Positions 45,036 through 55,717 of a stretch of 58,309 bases of DNA are shown piece after piece. The stretch covers positions 1-58,309 of the forward strand of contig SCMV01000025.1 in NCBI GenBank assembly GCA_005502875.1, in the 5' to 3' direction. Origin of the DNA: Comamonadaceae bacterium 2PF (GTDB taxonomy: Bacteria; Pseudomonadota; Gammaproteobacteria; Burkholderiales; Burkholderiaceae_C). Both the position numbers and the translations under genes were made by a program. Positions within the stretch are counted from its first letter, which is position 1; each line of letters starts with the position of its first letter. The notes under the pieces were generated by a model. The model had not been told where the DNA came from and made no database searches. It saw only the letters and a list, made by a program, of their open reading frames with translations.

Positions 45036-45386
45036 ATGAATGTGACGATCAGTGGCCATCACCTGGAAGTGACCCCCTCGCTGCGTGAGTATGTGCTCAC
45101 AAAGCTGGAGCGAATCACCCGCCATTTTGATCAGGTCGTGGACATCACGGTCTTGCTCAGCGTTGAAAAGCAAAAGGAAAAGGACCGTCGCCAGAAGGCC
45201 GAAGTCAACCTCCACGTCAAGGGCAAGGACATCTTCGTTGAAACCTCCCACGAAGACCTTTACGCCGCCATCGATCAACTGATGGACAAGCTCGATCGAC
45301 AAGTCTGCCGCCACAAGGACCGCGTGCAGAACCACCAACATGACTCACTCAAGCGCGCCTCAGGCGCCTGGGACATGGCGTCCTGA
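45036..45386 (+). CDS. hpf: Ribosome hibernation promoting factor
   Basis: A 116-residue protein of the HPF/RaiA family, which binds the 30S subunit and stops translation in resting cells. It starts [20 protein letters not shown] and has [17 protein letters not shown] and [20 protein letters not shown]. The short-form length fits gamma- and betaproteobacterial HPF. AAAGGAGG lies just before the ATG at 45036, which decides the start. It precedes ptsN and hprK as usual, but rpoN, the common upstream gene, is not here. Confidence 0.95.
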   Translation: MNVTISGHHLEVTPSLREYVLTKLERITRHFDQVVDITVLLSVEKQKEKDRRQKAEVNLHVKGKDIFVETSHEDLYAAIDQLMDKLDRQVCRHKDRVQNHQHDSLKRASGAWDMAS

Positions 45387-45480
45387 AGTCCCCCGCCAGC
45401 AAACCGCCTCGGTGCACTCGGCACCGATGCCCCTCGGTCGATCCTGATTGCGGGTCGCCAGCGCAGGCAAAACCGAGTTG

Positions 45481-45502
45481 ACGGCCCTTCGGGGCCGTTT
45501 TT
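45481..45502 (+). terminator. Rho-independent terminator of hpf
   Basis: ACGGCCC, loop TTCG, GGGCCGT, then TTTTT: a textbook tetraloop hairpin with T run, about 95 bp after the hpf stop. Confidence 0.93.
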
Positions 45503-45631
45503 CATGGGAACAAATGCCGCCTGATCGGCGAAAGTTGGCGCCATGCCCCTTTGTGTGGCGCGGCAGCGAGGCATCGGTCATTCAGGGTCTTGCTGCGGTG
45601 CAGCAGAGGGTGCAGAATCTCCGAAGGTCCC

Positions 45632-45637
45632 TATAAT
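45632..45637 (+). promoter_or_regulatory. Likely -10 element of ptsN promoter
   Basis: A perfect TATAAT in a GC-rich setting, 54 bp before the ptsN start. No good -35 is seen at the usual distance (GGTGCA-like), so strength is uncertain. Confidence 0.5.
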
Positions 45638-45691
45638 CCGCCCTCTGCCCGCCCGGTGGGTGGCGTCCCGACAGTCGCTTTGCGTCACACC

Positions 45692-46162
45692 ATGAACCGT
45701 CTCTCAGCCATCCTTCCCGCCAGCCAGGTGCTGGTGGACGTGGACGCCAGCAGCAAGAAGCGCGTCTTCGAGCACGCGGGTTTGCTGTTCGAGAACCACC
45801 ACGCCATCGCGCGTGCCACGGTGACGGACAACCTCTTTGCGCGTGAGCGGCTCGGCTCCACCGGCCTGGGGCACGGCGTGGCCATTCCCCATGGCCGCAT
45901 CAAGGGTTTGAAGAACCCGCTGGCCGCCGTCATCCGCCTGAGCCAGCCGATCCCTTTTGACGCCCCCGACGAAGAGCCGGTTGGCCTGCTGATCTTCCTG
46001 CTGGTGCCCGAGGCCGCCACCCAGCGCCACCTCGAGATCCTCTCGGAGATCGCCGAGTTGCTGTCCGACCGCGAATTGCGCGAGCGCCTCAAGACCGAAG
46101 GCTCGGCCGCCGAGGTGCATGAGCTCATCGAGCGTTGGCAGCCACTGAAGTCGGTGGCCTGA
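45692..46162 (+). CDS. ptsN: PTS IIA-Ntr protein PtsN
   Basis: A regulatory phosphocarrier of 156 residues (EIIA-Ntr), which affects nitrogen, potassium and carbon control rather than sugar uptake. The active-site region is [17 protein letters not shown] (about 56-72), with His67 as the expected phosphorylation site. [20 protein letters not shown] follows, as in the family. ATG 45692 gives the usual N-terminus. hprK follows 73 bp downstream; HPr itself is not in the window. Confidence 0.95.
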   Translation: MNRLSAILPASQVLVDVDASSKKRVFEHAGLLFENHHAIARATVTDNLFARERLGSTGLGHGVAIPHGRIKGLKNPLAAVIRLSQPIPFDAPDEEPVGLLIFLLVPEAATQRHLEILSEIAELLSDRELRERLKTEGSAAEVHELIERWQPLKSVA

Positions 46163-46235
46163 GGCTTTTGGTGTCCCAGGCTTCAGGCATGATGTCCGGA
46201 AACCGCCTGCCACCGCACCTGCTGCCGCACCGTCT

Positions 46236-47201
46236 GTGAGCCTCAAAGACCTCGCCATCATCAGCGCCGAAGCGCTGTTCGAGTCCAACCGCGCTGCCCT
46301 GCGCTGGGAATGGATCGCCGGCCATGCCAACCCGGAGCGCCATTTCGACGAAGAGGCCGTCAAGTCGGCCCAGTCGGCCGCTGACCTGGTGGGCTACCTG
46401 AACTACATCCACCCTTACCGGGTGCAGATCGTGGGGCGCCGCGAGTCGGCCTATTTCACGAACTCGACACCTGAGGACCAGGAGCGCCGCATCCAGCGCA
46501 TCGTGACGCTGGAGCCGCCGGTGGTGGTGGTGGCCGATGGCGTGCCGCCTTCGGACAAGCTGGTGGCCATGTGCGGCCGAGCCGGCATCCCGCTGTTCGT
46601 CACGGCCGAGTCAGCCGGTCACGTCATCGACGTGCTGCGCAGCTACCTGACCCAACACTTCGCCGAGCGCATCACCCGCCATGGCGTGTTCATGGACATC
46701 CTGGGGCTGGGCGTGCTGCTGACGGGCGAATCCGGCCTGGGCAAGAGCGAACTCGGCCTGGAGCTGATTTCACGCGGCCATGGGCTGGTGGCCGATGACG
46801 CCGTTGACCTGTACCGCGTTTCGCGCACGGCCATCGAAGGCCGTTGCCCCGAGCTGCTGCAGAACCTGCTGGAAGTGCGCGGCATCGGCCTGCTAGACAT
46901 CAAGGCCATCTTTGGTGAGACGGCCGTGCGCCGCAAGATGCGGCTCAAGCTGATCGTGCACCTGGTGCGCAAAGAAACCATGGAGCGCGAGTTCGAGCGC
47001 CTGCCTTACGAGCCCCTGTTCGAAGAGGTCATGGGCGTGCCGATTCGCAAGGCCGTGATCGCGGTGGACGCCGGCCGAAACCTGGCCGTGCTGGTCGAAG
47101 CCGCTGTGCGCAACACCGTGCTGCAGCTGCGCGGCATCGACACCTACCGCGAGTTCATCGAGCGCCACCAGCGCGCGATGGAGCGCGGCGGCGGTCACTG
47201 A
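46236..47201 (+). CDS. hprK: HPr kinase/phosphorylase
   Basis: Phosphorylates and dephosphorylates a serine of HPr. The 321-residue protein has the P-loop GESGLGKSE (164-172) and the HprK signature [15 protein letters not shown]. In betaproteobacteria it lies with ptsN and hpf, and the kinase links PTS state to regulation rather than sugar repression. The start is GTG 46236, which gives the typical N-terminus [14 protein letters not shown]; no ATG is close. Confidence 0.95.
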   Translation: MSLKDLAIISAEALFESNRAALRWEWIAGHANPERHFDEEAVKSAQSAADLVGYLNYIHPYRVQIVGRRESAYFTNSTPEDQERRIQRIVTLEPPVVVVADGVPPSDKLVAMCGRAGIPLFVTAESAGHVIDVLRSYLTQHFAERITRHGVFMDILGLGVLLTGESGLGKSELGLELISRGHGLVADDAVDLYRVSRTAIEGRCPELLQNLLEVRGIGLLDIKAIFGETAVRRKMRLKLIVHLVRKETMEREFERLPYEPLFEEVMGVPIRKAVIAVDAGRNLAVLVEAAVRNTVLQLRGIDTYREFIERHQRAMERGGGH

Positions 47202-47232
47202 AAAACAAAAGCCGGCTTCGTGGAGCCGGCGT
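47202..47232. terminator. Terminator between hprK and fur
   Basis: GCCGGCT and AGCCGGC form a perfect 7-bp stem. On the minus strand it is followed by TTTTGTTTTT, so it is the better terminator for fur; on the plus strand it lacks a T run but may still help hprK. Confidence 0.8.
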
Positions 47233-47273
47233 GCGAGGCGTGCGCCGAGCACCGATCGGCGCTCGGCCCTTTG

Positions 47274-47714
47274 TCAGCCTTTGTGGCCTGCGGCCTTGCC
47301 TGAGCAGCCTTCGCGGTTGCACACCACGTACAGCGACAGCGCGTGATCGTGCAGCTTGTAGCCGCGTTCAGCGGCGATCTGCTGCTGACGCTTCTCGATC
47401 TCGGCGTCGAAAAACTCTTCCACCCGACCGCAGCTCACGCAAACCAGGTGGTCGTGGTGCTTGCCTTCGTTGAGCTCGAAGACGGCCTTGCCGGCCTCGA
47501 AATGGTTGCGCGCCAGGATGCCGGCCTGCTCGAACTGCATCAGCACGCGGTAAACGGTGGCCAGGCCGATGTCGGAGCCTTCGGTCAGGAGCAGCTTGTA
47601 GACGTCTTCCGCCGTCAGGTGGCGCTGGACGGACTGCTGGAACAGCTCCAGGATCTTGATGCGTGGCAGGGTGGCTTTGAGCCCGCTGCTTTTGAGTTCT
47701 TCGACATTGGTCAT
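47274..47714 (-). CDS. fur: Ferric uptake regulator Fur
   Basis: An iron-responsive repressor of 146 residues that should control the iron genes of this window. The winged helix has [16 protein letters not shown] and [16 protein letters not shown]. The metal sites are in [11 protein letters not shown], the following acidic EFFDAEIE and a second Cys pair CNREGC near the end. ATG 47714 was chosen for the normal N-terminus; the open frame runs on upstream only as a shadow of bamE. It is divergent from bamE, the common betaproteobacterial arrangement. Confidence 0.96.
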   Translation of the reverse strand: MTNVEELKSSGLKATLPRIKILELFQQSVQRHLTAEDVYKLLLTEGSDIGLATVYRVLMQFEQAGILARNHFEAGKAVFELNEGKHHDHLVCVSCGRVEEFFDAEIEKRQQQIAAERGYKLHDHALSLYVVCNREGCSGKAAGHKG

Positions 47715-47761
47715 GGGGGCTCCACAGTGCGGGCAGGCCCGTGCGGCCGCCGCTAGAATGC

Positions 47762-47778
47762 CCAATGATAATGAGTTG
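47762..47778 (-). promoter_or_regulatory. Fur box upstream of fur
   Basis: AATGATAATGAGTT on the plus strand is half to two thirds of a Fur operator and lies about 50 bp before the fur start, suggesting autoregulation. It also lies in front of bamE. Confidence 0.6.
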
Positions 47779-47900
47779 GCGCCTCGATCGCACCCGACTG
47801 GGGGTTCACCCCTGCTGTCTGGCGGCCCATTCCTGACGCCAAACCCGAGCTTGTGCTCTGTCCAACGACCTGACGCCCCCGTGGTGTCCACCTTCTGCCC

Positions 47901-48434
47901 ATGATGCCGACCCCGATTCGACGTGCTGCCCTGGTCCTGGCCTCTGCCACCTTGCTGTCGGGCTGCGGCAGCCTGAGCAACCCGGAAACGCTTTTCGGCC
48001 TCCTGACGCCCTACCGCATCGACGTGGTCCAGGGCAACGTCGTCACCCAGGAGGTGATGGCCCAGATCCAGCCCGGCTTGGGCCGCCTGCAGGTGCGTGA
48101 AATCCTGGGCACGCCGCTGCTGGCCGACCCCTTCCACGCCGACCGCTGGGACTACGCCTTCACGATCCGCCGCCAGGGTGTGCCCGACCAGCAACGTCGC
48201 GTGACGGTGTTCTTCCGCAACGACGTGGTCGAGCGCTTTGAAACCGATGCCTTGCCGTCCGAGCGGGAGTTCGTGGCGGCCATCGATCGACCGCTGGGGG
48301 GCAGCGAGCCCAAACTGCAGATGACGCCCGAGCAGGTTGCCGCGTTGCCCGTGCCGCCCAAGACCGAGGTGGCGCGCAAGGTGCCTCAGGGTGCCGCCCG
48401 CGAGTACCCGCCTCTGGAGGCCGGCAGCCGCTGA
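47901..48434 (+). CDS. bamE: Outer membrane assembly lipoprotein BamE/OmlA
   Basis: A lipoprotein of 177 residues, part of the Bam complex that inserts outer-membrane barrels. The lipobox is LLSGC (Cys22). The SmpA/OmlA domain shows [38 protein letters not shown] and [12 protein letters not shown]. The tail of about 35 residues after it is rich in Pro and not conserved. It starts with two ATG codons in a row; the first is used. fur is divergent and dapB follows after 66 bp. Confidence 0.95.
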   Translation: MMPTPIRRAALVLASATLLSGCGSLSNPETLFGLLTPYRIDVVQGNVVTQEVMAQIQPGLGRLQVREILGTPLLADPFHADRWDYAFTIRRQGVPDQQRRVTVFFRNDVVERFETDALPSEREFVAAIDRPLGGSEPKLQMTPEQVAALPVPPKTEVARKVPQGAAREYPPLEAGSR

Positions 48435-48500
48435 GCCCCCGCGCCAGCCTGATGGGCCGGCTTTGTCACAGACCCTGAACTTCTGCCACTGGATTCCTGC

Positions 48501-49331
48501 ATGAGCGCCACCCCGACTTCCGCCTCCGAACCCCTTGCCATCGCCATCGCCGGGGCGTCCGGCCGCATGGGTCGCATGCTGATCGAGGCCGTGCTGCAAT
48601 CGCCTGACACCCGCCTGGCTGGGGCCCTGGACATCGCTGGCAGCCCTGCTTTGGGCATCGACGCCACCGCTTACATGGGCACGCGCAGCGGGGTTGTCAT
48701 CACCGATGACCTGCACGCGGGCCTGAAGGACGCGAAATACCTCATCGACTTCACCCGTCCTGAAGGCACGCTGGCGCACCTGAAGGTCTGCCGTGAGCTG
48801 GGCGTCAAGGCCATCATCGGCACCACCGGGTTCACGCCCGAACAGAAGGCCGAGATCGAAGACGCCGCGCGCGACATCGCCATCGTGCTGTCGCCCAACA
48901 TGGCCGTGGGCGTCAACGTGGTCTTCAAGCTGCTGGCCCAGGCCGCCAAGGCCCTCAAGGACGGCTACGACATCGAGATCATCGAGGCCCACCACCGTCA
49001 CAAGGTCGATGCCCCCAGTGGCACGGCCTTGAAGATGGGCGAGGTGGTCGCCGAGGCTGTGGGCCGCGACCTCAAGACCTGCGCCGTCTACGGCCGCGAA
49101 GGCGTGACCGGCGAGCGCGACCCCAACACCATCGGCTTTGCCACCGTGCGCGGCGGCGACGTGGTGGGCGACCACACCGTGCTGTTCGCCGGCATTGGCG
49201 AGCGCATCGAGATCACGCACAAGTCGTCCAGCCGCGTGCACTACGCCCAGGGCAGCCTGCGCGCCGCGCGCTTCCTGGCGCGTCAGCCGCACGGCCTGTT
49301 CGGCATGGACGACGTGCTGGGCCTGAAGTGA
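48501..49331 (+). CDS. dapB: 4-hydroxy-tetrahydrodipicolinate reductase
   Basis: Reduces 4-hydroxy-tetrahydrodipicolinate with NAD(P)H in lysine and diaminopimelate synthesis. The 276-residue protein has the nucleotide fold GASGRMGRM (about 18-26), [10 protein letters not shown], and the substrate motif [20 protein letters not shown] with the catalytic His and Lys. exbB follows 14 bp later, so the amino-acid gene and the energy genes for TonB are probably cotranscribed, as often seen in this order. Confidence 0.96.
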   Translation: MSATPTSASEPLAIAIAGASGRMGRMLIEAVLQSPDTRLAGALDIAGSPALGIDATAYMGTRSGVVITDDLHAGLKDAKYLIDFTRPEGTLAHLKVCRELGVKAIIGTTGFTPEQKAEIEDAARDIAIVLSPNMAVGVNVVFKLLAQAAKALKDGYDIEIIEAHHRHKVDAPSGTALKMGEVVAEAVGRDLKTCAVYGREGVTGERDPNTIGFATVRGGDVVGDHTVLFAGIGERIEITHKSSSRVHYAQGSLRAARFLARQPHGLFGMDDVLGLK

Positions 49332-49345
49332 GCCACTGAAACACC

Positions 49346-50023
49346 ATGGACAGCCTGCTGCGGTACTGGGAACAGGGCGACGCCATCGGGCGCGCGGTGG
49401 CCGTCATGTTGTTGATCATGTCGATCGGCGCTTGGGTGGTCATCTTCTGGAAGGGCTGGATGCTCACGCGAGCCAGGCGTGACCTGTTGCTGGGGGCGCA
49501 GGCCTTCTGGCGCGCGGCCGACCTGCCTTCGGCGCGCCTGGCGCTCAAGGACGTGGACCGCGAACTGGTGCTGCTGCCCCTGGTCGAGGCCGCGGCCGAG
49601 CCCGTGGCCGCCGGCACGATGGAGGCGCGGGCCTTGCCCGAGGCCCAGCTCACTCGACGCCTGCGCGACAGCCTGCACGAAGTCATGCAGCGGCTCAAGG
49701 CCGGGCAGGTGTTGTTGGCCTCGGTGGGCTCGGTCTCGCCCTTCGTGGGCCTGTTCGGCACGGTCTGGGGCATCTACCACGCGATGATGGGCATCGCCAA
49801 CGAAGGCTCGGTCAGCATCGACAAGGTGGCCGGCCCGGTGGGCGAGGCGCTGATCATGACGGCGGCGGGCCTGGCCGTGGCCATACCGGCCGTGCTGGCC
49901 TACAACGTGTTTGGCAAGCTGGTGTCGGCCTGCGAAGCCGACCTGGAAGGTTTCGCGCACGACCTGCGCGAGGCCTTGCTGGGCGCGCAGGCGCGCGGCC
50001 AGCGTGACCGCCAGGAAGGCTGA
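49346..50023 (+). CDS. exbB: ExbB/TolQ-family proton channel protein
   Basis: A membrane protein of 225 residues of the MotA/TolQ/ExbB group. Helix 1 is at about residues 16-35 and helices 2 and 3 at about 120-145 and 165-190, with the conserved [20 protein letters not shown] and [20 protein letters not shown]. With ExbD it passes proton energy to TonB or TolA. Three TonB-dependent receptors lie in the window, but tonB itself does not. exbD begins 9 bp after. Confidence 0.93.
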   Translation: MDSLLRYWEQGDAIGRAVAVMLLIMSIGAWVVIFWKGWMLTRARRDLLLGAQAFWRAADLPSARLALKDVDRELVLLPLVEAAAEPVAAGTMEARALPEAQLTRRLRDSLHEVMQRLKAGQVLLASVGSVSPFVGLFGTVWGIYHAMMGIANEGSVSIDKVAGPVGEALIMTAAGLAVAIPAVLAYNVFGKLVSACEADLEGFAHDLREALLGAQARGQRDRQEG

Positions 50024-50032
50024 GGCCGCACC

Positions 50033-50488
50033 ATGGCATTCGGCAGGCTGGAGCGTCCGCAAGGCAGCGAGCCCATGAGCGACATCAACATGACGCCGCT
50101 CATCGACGTCATGCTGGTGTTGCTGATCATCTTCATGATCACGGCGCCGATGATGACATCGCGTCTCAAGCTCGACCTGCCGCGCGCGGAGACCCAGGCC
50201 CCACCGCCGGTGCCACCGGCCGTCATCACCATCGCGTTGACGGCCGATGGGCGCACGCACCTGGATGAGCTGGCCGTGGACGCTGCCGCGCTGCAGGCGC
50301 AGGTTCAAGCGCAGGCCAAGTCCAAGCCGGACACCGAGGTGCAATTGCGTGCCGACCGGGTCGTGCCTTATGAGCGGGTGGCGCAGTTGATCGGCATCTT
50401 GCAGAAGGCGGGGCTGACGCGCATCGCCTTCGTGACCGAGGCCCCGGAGGCCTCAGGTGCACCCGTGGCACCTGCCGGCAAGCCCTGA
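50033..50488 (+). CDS. exbD: ExbD/TolR-family protein
   Basis: A 151-residue protein with one helix (about 22-42) and a periplasmic domain. The helix begins INMTPLIDVMLVLLIIFMI with the essential Asp in PLIDV. The periplasmic domain has LRADRVVPYERVAQLIGILQ. An Ala/Pro-rich tail ends the protein. It works with ExbB. This ExbB-ExbD pair next to dapB is common in betaproteobacteria. Confidence 0.94.
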   Translation: MAFGRLERPQGSEPMSDINMTPLIDVMLVLLIIFMITAPMMTSRLKLDLPRAETQAPPPVPPAVITIALTADGRTHLDELAVDAAALQAQVQAQAKSKPDTEVQLRADRVVPYERVAQLIGILQKAGLTRIAFVTEAPEASGAPVAPAGKP

Positions 50489-50616
50489 GCCCGGGCCGCG
50501 AATGACCTGCTCCGCCCACGGGGCAGGCGGGCTCCCGCAAAATCTTCGCTTCGCTACCTGTCAGGTTCCTGCAGCCTGATGCGACACAAGCGGCACACAG
50601 CCTCACGGAGCCCGAC

Positions 50617-51651
<1,035 letters not shown>

Positions 51652-51663
51652 ACCACATCTCTC

Positions 51664-52311
51664 ATGAGCACCGCATCCGATCTCGCCAACACCCTCAACA
51701 GCTGGCTGATGAAGCCCTGGGCCAAGCCCCTGTCCTGGTTGGTGTGCTCGGTGCCACTGCTGGTGTTGGTGGCCGCTGCGGCGGCGGACCGGCTGGGCGC
51801 CAACCCGGTGGATCACTTCATCAAGGAAACCGGCGAGTGGTCGCTGCGCTTCCTGTGGTTGACGTTGGCGATCACGCCTTTGCGAGACCTGGTCGGTTTA
51901 CCGGGCCTGCTCAAACATCGGCGCGCTTTGGGCGTCACCGCCTTCACCTATGCGCTGGTGCACTTCCTGACCTATGCCTGGCTGGACCAGGGCTGGGTCA
52001 TCGATGACATCGTGGCCGACGTGATCAAGCGCAACTTCATCCTGGTGGGCTTCGTCGCTTTGGTGGTGATGCTGCCGCTGGCGCTGACGTCTTTCAACGC
52101 GGCCATCCGCGCCATCGGCGGGCGCCGCTGGCAGGCCTTGCACAAGCTGGTCTACGCCGTGGCATTGCTCGGTCTGCTGCACTTCTACCTGAAGAAGGCC
52201 GCCAAGAACGACCTGGCCGAAGTGGGCGTGTACGCGGCCATCCTGGCGGCCCTGCTGGGCTGGCGCGTGATGCGCAAGGGTGGTGTGCTGGCGATGCTGC
52301 GGGTGCGCTGA
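51664..52311 (+). CDS. msrQ: MsrQ heme-binding membrane subunit
   Basis: The inner-membrane partner of MsrP, 215 residues with about six helices. It carries heme and passes electrons from quinones or flavin to MsrP. Seen are RRALGVTAFTYALVHFLTYAWLD split by the heme His region, RRWQALHKLVYAVALLGLLH and FYLKKAAKNDL. In E. coli MsrQ receives electrons from the quinone pool or Fre. Confidence 0.95.
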   Translation: MSTASDLANTLNSWLMKPWAKPLSWLVCSVPLLVLVAAAAADRLGANPVDHFIKETGEWSLRFLWLTLAITPLRDLVGLPGLLKHRRALGVTAFTYALVHFLTYAWLDQGWVIDDIVADVIKRNFILVGFVALVVMLPLALTSFNAAIRAIGGRRWQALHKLVYAVALLGLLHFYLKKAAKNDLAEVGVYAAILAALLGWRVMRKGGVLAMLRVR

Positions 52312-52337
52312 GCGTTGCGTCTGTTTGCCGCTTTGTC

Positions 52338-52378
52338 TGCCGGGCAGGGGAGGTTTTGTCCTCCCGCTGCCCTGGCCC
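52338..52378. terminator. Hairpin between msrQ and the CocE hydrolase
   Basis: GGGCAGGGGAGG and CCTCCCGCTGCCC pair with one bulge around TTTTGT. It lies in the gap of the two convergent genes and probably ends both transcripts, though no T run follows. Confidence 0.6.
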
Positions 52379-52379
52379 G

Positions 52380-54437
52380 TCACTTGAGTGCGCTGCGCGG
52401 CACCACCGGCAGCACGATGCTGCTGGGGTAGGTCGAGCTGCTCAGGATGACGCTGACGTTGCCATCGGCTTCTGCCTGGCGATCGGTTGACCAGATGCCT
52501 TGCGCCTGGTTGCTGGCGCTGATGGCCACGCGCAGTTTCTGGCCGGCGCGGATCAACGCCGCAGTGGGGAACACCTCCACCGGCACCAGGATGGGCTGGC
52601 CCGGCACCACCGGCTGGATCGACGCCTGCGTGAACGGGTGCCAGGGTTGGATCATCACGCCATTGACGTGGCGCGAGCGGCTGGTGTCCACCGCGCGGAA
52701 GGCGGCCGATTGCAGGCCGTTGGTCAGCGGCTTGACTGTGCCTGCCGAAGGATCGACCACGTCCACGCGCACCGACAGCGCGGCTTGCGTTTTGGATGCG
52801 CGCATCCACACATCGGCCTGGATGGGGCCATTGATGTACAGGTCGCTGGCCAACGGTGCGCTCTCGTAGACGATCGAGCCCTGGGTTTCTTCGACCTGGC
52901 GGCTGTCCTTCTGGCAGTCCTTGGGCGAAAGGCCGCTCATGCCCAGCGTCCACTGCGCGTGGCTGTTGGAGCAGTCGGTCCCGTCTCGCAGCGTGACCTT
53001 GGCCTGGGCCACGGTGCCGCCGAGGATGGTGGACTTGGTGACGGTGGGCGCTGGTGGTTCGAGGACGAGCTGGTTCTGGTCTGCTGCAGCCGGGGCATCC
53101 TGGCGCAGCACGCGGTCGCCGCGCAGGTACCAGCGCTGCGGGTTCATCTGCGGGTGGGGCCAGTCGGTCGAGATGGCGTAGCGCGACTTGCCGTTCTCGC
53201 CGTAGCCATCGACGTGCTGGGTCACATTGGGCAGCTTGTCGGCGCCGGAGGGCAGGCCCATCACGTACTGGTCGAACCACTGCAGCAGCAGGGCTGCCGA
53301 GCCGGGCGAGCCCTTTTCGGTGGCGTTGTTGTGGTCCTTGGTGGCGGTCAGCACCGACTGAAGGTGGTAGCCAGGGTGGATGACCAGCTTGGTGTTGACG
53401 TTGCGCTTGAGCTGTTCGTAGATCAGGGGCTCGTCGCGCTGGAAGATGTCGGCGCTGGCACCGATCACGAAGGTGGGCACCTTGATCTGAGGTGTTTTTT
53501 CGATGGGGGAGCGCACCGACCAGAAGGTGCCGTCGTCGGTGGCGATGCCGACCTGGCCGGCCAGGCCGGCGTCGATGGTCGGGAAGTACCAGGCGTTGAT
53601 GGCGGCGACGTGGTCCTTGGTGGCCTTGCCGATTTGCGTGGCGTGCTGTGGGTGCAGCAGTTGTGCTGGCTGGTTGGTGACCGACAGCGTCTGCGTCAGA
53701 GGTAGCCAGGTGGCCAGGAACTGAGCGTTGAGCAGGCCGCCTGTGCCCACGGTGCCGCGAAAGGCATCGCCCATCGGCACTTCGGCGAACGCTGCCTTGA
53801 TGGCAGGGTGGCCCTGGCCGGCCGTCAGCAGCGAGGTGATGCCCAGGTAAGAGGTGCCGGCCACGCCGATGCTGCCGTTGAACCAGGGCTGCTTGGTGAT
53901 CCAGTTGACGGTTTCACCGTAGGCTTTTTGCTCCTCCTCGCCGAGCAGCTCGGTCACGCCCTCGGACATGCCGGTGCCGTACGAATCAACGGCCACGGTG
54001 ATGTAGCCGCGCCTGACCATGAACTTGTCGAGACCGCCGATGAGCAGGGTGGTGTTGCCGGGCGAGACCAGGCCCATGAGCTGCGACATGTCGATGCGGT
54101 AGGCCGTTTGCGTGAGCACGACGGGGAACTTGCCGGAGGCGGCCATGCCCAGCGCGTTGGCCGGGAGGGACACGTACACGCCGAGCTTCTTGCCGTTGCT
54201 CAGGGTGATGAACTGCAGCGGCAGCGTCTTGGCGCTGGCGTAACGCTCGGCGCGGGTGTAGGCCTGCCAGGTGGCGTCGGCGTTGCTGGTGATCGCGGGG
54301 TTGGGCTGGCTGGTCAGGCCGCGGGTGCCCAGGGTCGTGGTCTGTGCGTGGGCGCCGCCGAGGCAGGCCATGGCCAGGCCGATGGCCAGGGCGCACGGTG
54401 CCAGGCGGTGGTGTTGGGACGGGGTGAGCGTGGGCAT
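52380..54437 (-). CDS. Secreted CocE/NonD-family hydrolase
   Basis: A 685-residue exported alpha/beta-hydrolase with a signal peptide at about residues 1-31 (ending AHA). The nucleophile Ser is in VAGTSYLGIT and the charge-relay partners in SADIFQRDEP and HPGYHLQS. A jelly-roll X-Pro dipeptidase C-terminal domain (about 490-680) is present, with DVWMRASKTQAALSVRV and RAGQKLRVAISASN. Substrates in the family vary from acyl esters to peptides. GGAGG lies before ATG 54437. It stands between convergent msrQ and the divergent transporter. Confidence 0.9.
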   Translation of the reverse strand: MPTLTPSQHHRLAPCALAIGLAMACLGGAHAQTTTLGTRGLTSQPNPAITSNADATWQAYTRAERYASAKTLPLQFITLSNGKKLGVYVSLPANALGMAASGKFPVVLTQTAYRIDMSQLMGLVSPGNTTLLIGGLDKFMVRRGYITVAVDSYGTGMSEGVTELLGEEEQKAYGETVNWITKQPWFNGSIGVAGTSYLGITSLLTAGQGHPAIKAAFAEVPMGDAFRGTVGTGGLLNAQFLATWLPLTQTLSVTNQPAQLLHPQHATQIGKATKDHVAAINAWYFPTIDAGLAGQVGIATDDGTFWSVRSPIEKTPQIKVPTFVIGASADIFQRDEPLIYEQLKRNVNTKLVIHPGYHLQSVLTATKDHNNATEKGSPGSAALLLQWFDQYVMGLPSGADKLPNVTQHVDGYGENGKSRYAISTDWPHPQMNPQRWYLRGDRVLRQDAPAAADQNQLVLEPPAPTVTKSTILGGTVAQAKVTLRDGTDCSNSHAQWTLGMSGLSPKDCQKDSRQVEETQGSIVYESAPLASDLYINGPIQADVWMRASKTQAALSVRVDVVDPSAGTVKPLTNGLQSAAFRAVDTSRSRHVNGVMIQPWHPFTQASIQPVVPGQPILVPVEVFPTAALIRAGQKLRVAISASNQAQGIWSTDRQAEADGNVSVILSSSTYPSSIVLPVVPRSALK

Positions 54438-54646
54438 CGAGGGCCTCCGGTTTGTTCGTGTGGACGAGAGCAAGGTTGCTCGGGGCATCGTAGGCAGGCC
54501 GGTTGGCGTGAAGGTTTGCCGGAGTGACCACTTTGTTTTCCTTGCGTGGCACCCCGCGGGAAAACCACGTGGTGACCGGGCGGCACCTGCCGCGTGCTTA
54601 CCCGTGCTCGCGATGCGCAGGCGCTGCGAGGTGAAAATCTCCGTCC

Positions 54647-55711
54647 ATGAGTGATTTGCTGTGGCTGTTCGTCCCCTTTTTCCTGCTGGTCCTGTGTGGC
54701 TGGGGTGCGGTGCGCGCCGGCCTGGTCGATCCGATCGGCATCGGGGCGCTCAACGGCTTCGTGCTGTTTTTCGGGCTGCCGGCCATGCTGTTTCGGCTGG
54801 GGGCCAGCGGGGCGCTGATGCAGCCGGGGTTGCCTGGCCTGTTGCTGGCCTATGGCTTGGGTGGCGCTGCCGTCACGGCGCTGGCGCTTTGGCTGGGGTG
54901 TCGCTCTGGCTGGTTGCCCCGTGACACGGGGTTGGTGGCATTGGCCACGGCCTTCCCGAACACGGGCTTTCTGGGCTTGCCTTTGCTGACCGGCTTGCTG
55001 GGTGCGCAGGCGGCTGGGCCGGTGGCCGCCACGCTGATCATCGACGTGCTGTTGCTGAGTTCGCTGTGCCTGGCCTGGGCGCACCGGGGTGCGTCGGGCT
55101 CATGGTGGGGGGTGTGGTGGGCGCCCCTCAAAGGCGCCTTGCGCAACCCGCTGCTGTGGTCGATGGCGCTGGGTGTGGCATGTTGGTCCGCCGGCTGGCA
55201 GGTGGTGCGCGCGCTCGACGACACCCTGCGCCTTTTGGCCCTGGCTGCGTCACCGGCCGCGCTGTTCACGCTGGGGGCCATCCTGGCGCGTGCGCAGATG
55301 AGGGCGTCTGGGGCTGCGGCTGCGGCTGCGTCGGTGCGGACGGCGGGCGGCATGTTGGCAAACGATCCATCCTGCGCACCTCAAGGCGAGACGCACGGGG
55401 CCGCGATCGGTGTTGAACGCTTGCTGATGCTCACCCTGGTCGCCGCCAAGCTGCTGTTGCACCCTTTGCTGGTGCTGGGGGCGGGCGAACTGGTTCGTGC
55501 AATGGGATGGCCTCTGTCTGGCGTTGGGCTGACCACGCTGGTGCTGGCCGCAGCTTTGCCTTCGGCCAGCAACGTGACGATGCTGGCCGAGCGCGAAGGC
55601 GCTGACACCTCGCGGGTGGCGCGCCTCATCATGTGGACCACCGGGGGCTCGTGGGTCACGCTGGCGGCCTGGGCCGCGTGGCAGGGTGGCACGCGAGCCG
55701 GTGGGCCCTGA
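54647..55711 (+). CDS. AEC-family transporter
   Basis: A membrane protein of 354 residues of the auxin efflux carrier/malonate transporter family. About ten helices in two halves are linked by a cytosolic part at about residues 222-260. Typical parts are FNTGFLG-like FPNTGFLGLPLLTGLLG and LPSASNVTMLAEREGADT, the paired crossover regions in which substrate binds. The substrate is unknown, likely a small carboxylate or amino acid. It converges with the chemoreceptor gene, 6 bp apart. Confidence 0.9.
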   Translation: MSDLLWLFVPFFLLVLCGWGAVRAGLVDPIGIGALNGFVLFFGLPAMLFRLGASGALMQPGLPGLLLAYGLGGAAVTALALWLGCRSGWLPRDTGLVALATAFPNTGFLGLPLLTGLLGAQAAGPVAATLIIDVLLLSSLCLAWAHRGASGSWWGVWWAPLKGALRNPLLWSMALGVACWSAGWQVVRALDDTLRLLALAASPAALFTLGAILARAQMRASGAAAAAASVRTAGGMLANDPSCAPQGETHGAAIGVERLLMLTLVAAKLLLHPLLVLGAGELVRAMGWPLSGVGLTTLVLAAALPSASNVTMLAEREGADTSRVARLIMWTTGGSWVTLAAWAAWQGGTRAGGP

Positions 55712-55717
55712 TGTCGA

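Larger units (their letters stand above)
45387..45691. other. 305-bp gap between hpf and ptsN
   Basis: No gene is seen. The stretch holds the hpf terminator (45481-45502) and a likely ptsN promoter with TATAAT at 45632-45637, so hpf and ptsN-hprK are separate transcription units. Nothing else was found. Confidence 0.7.
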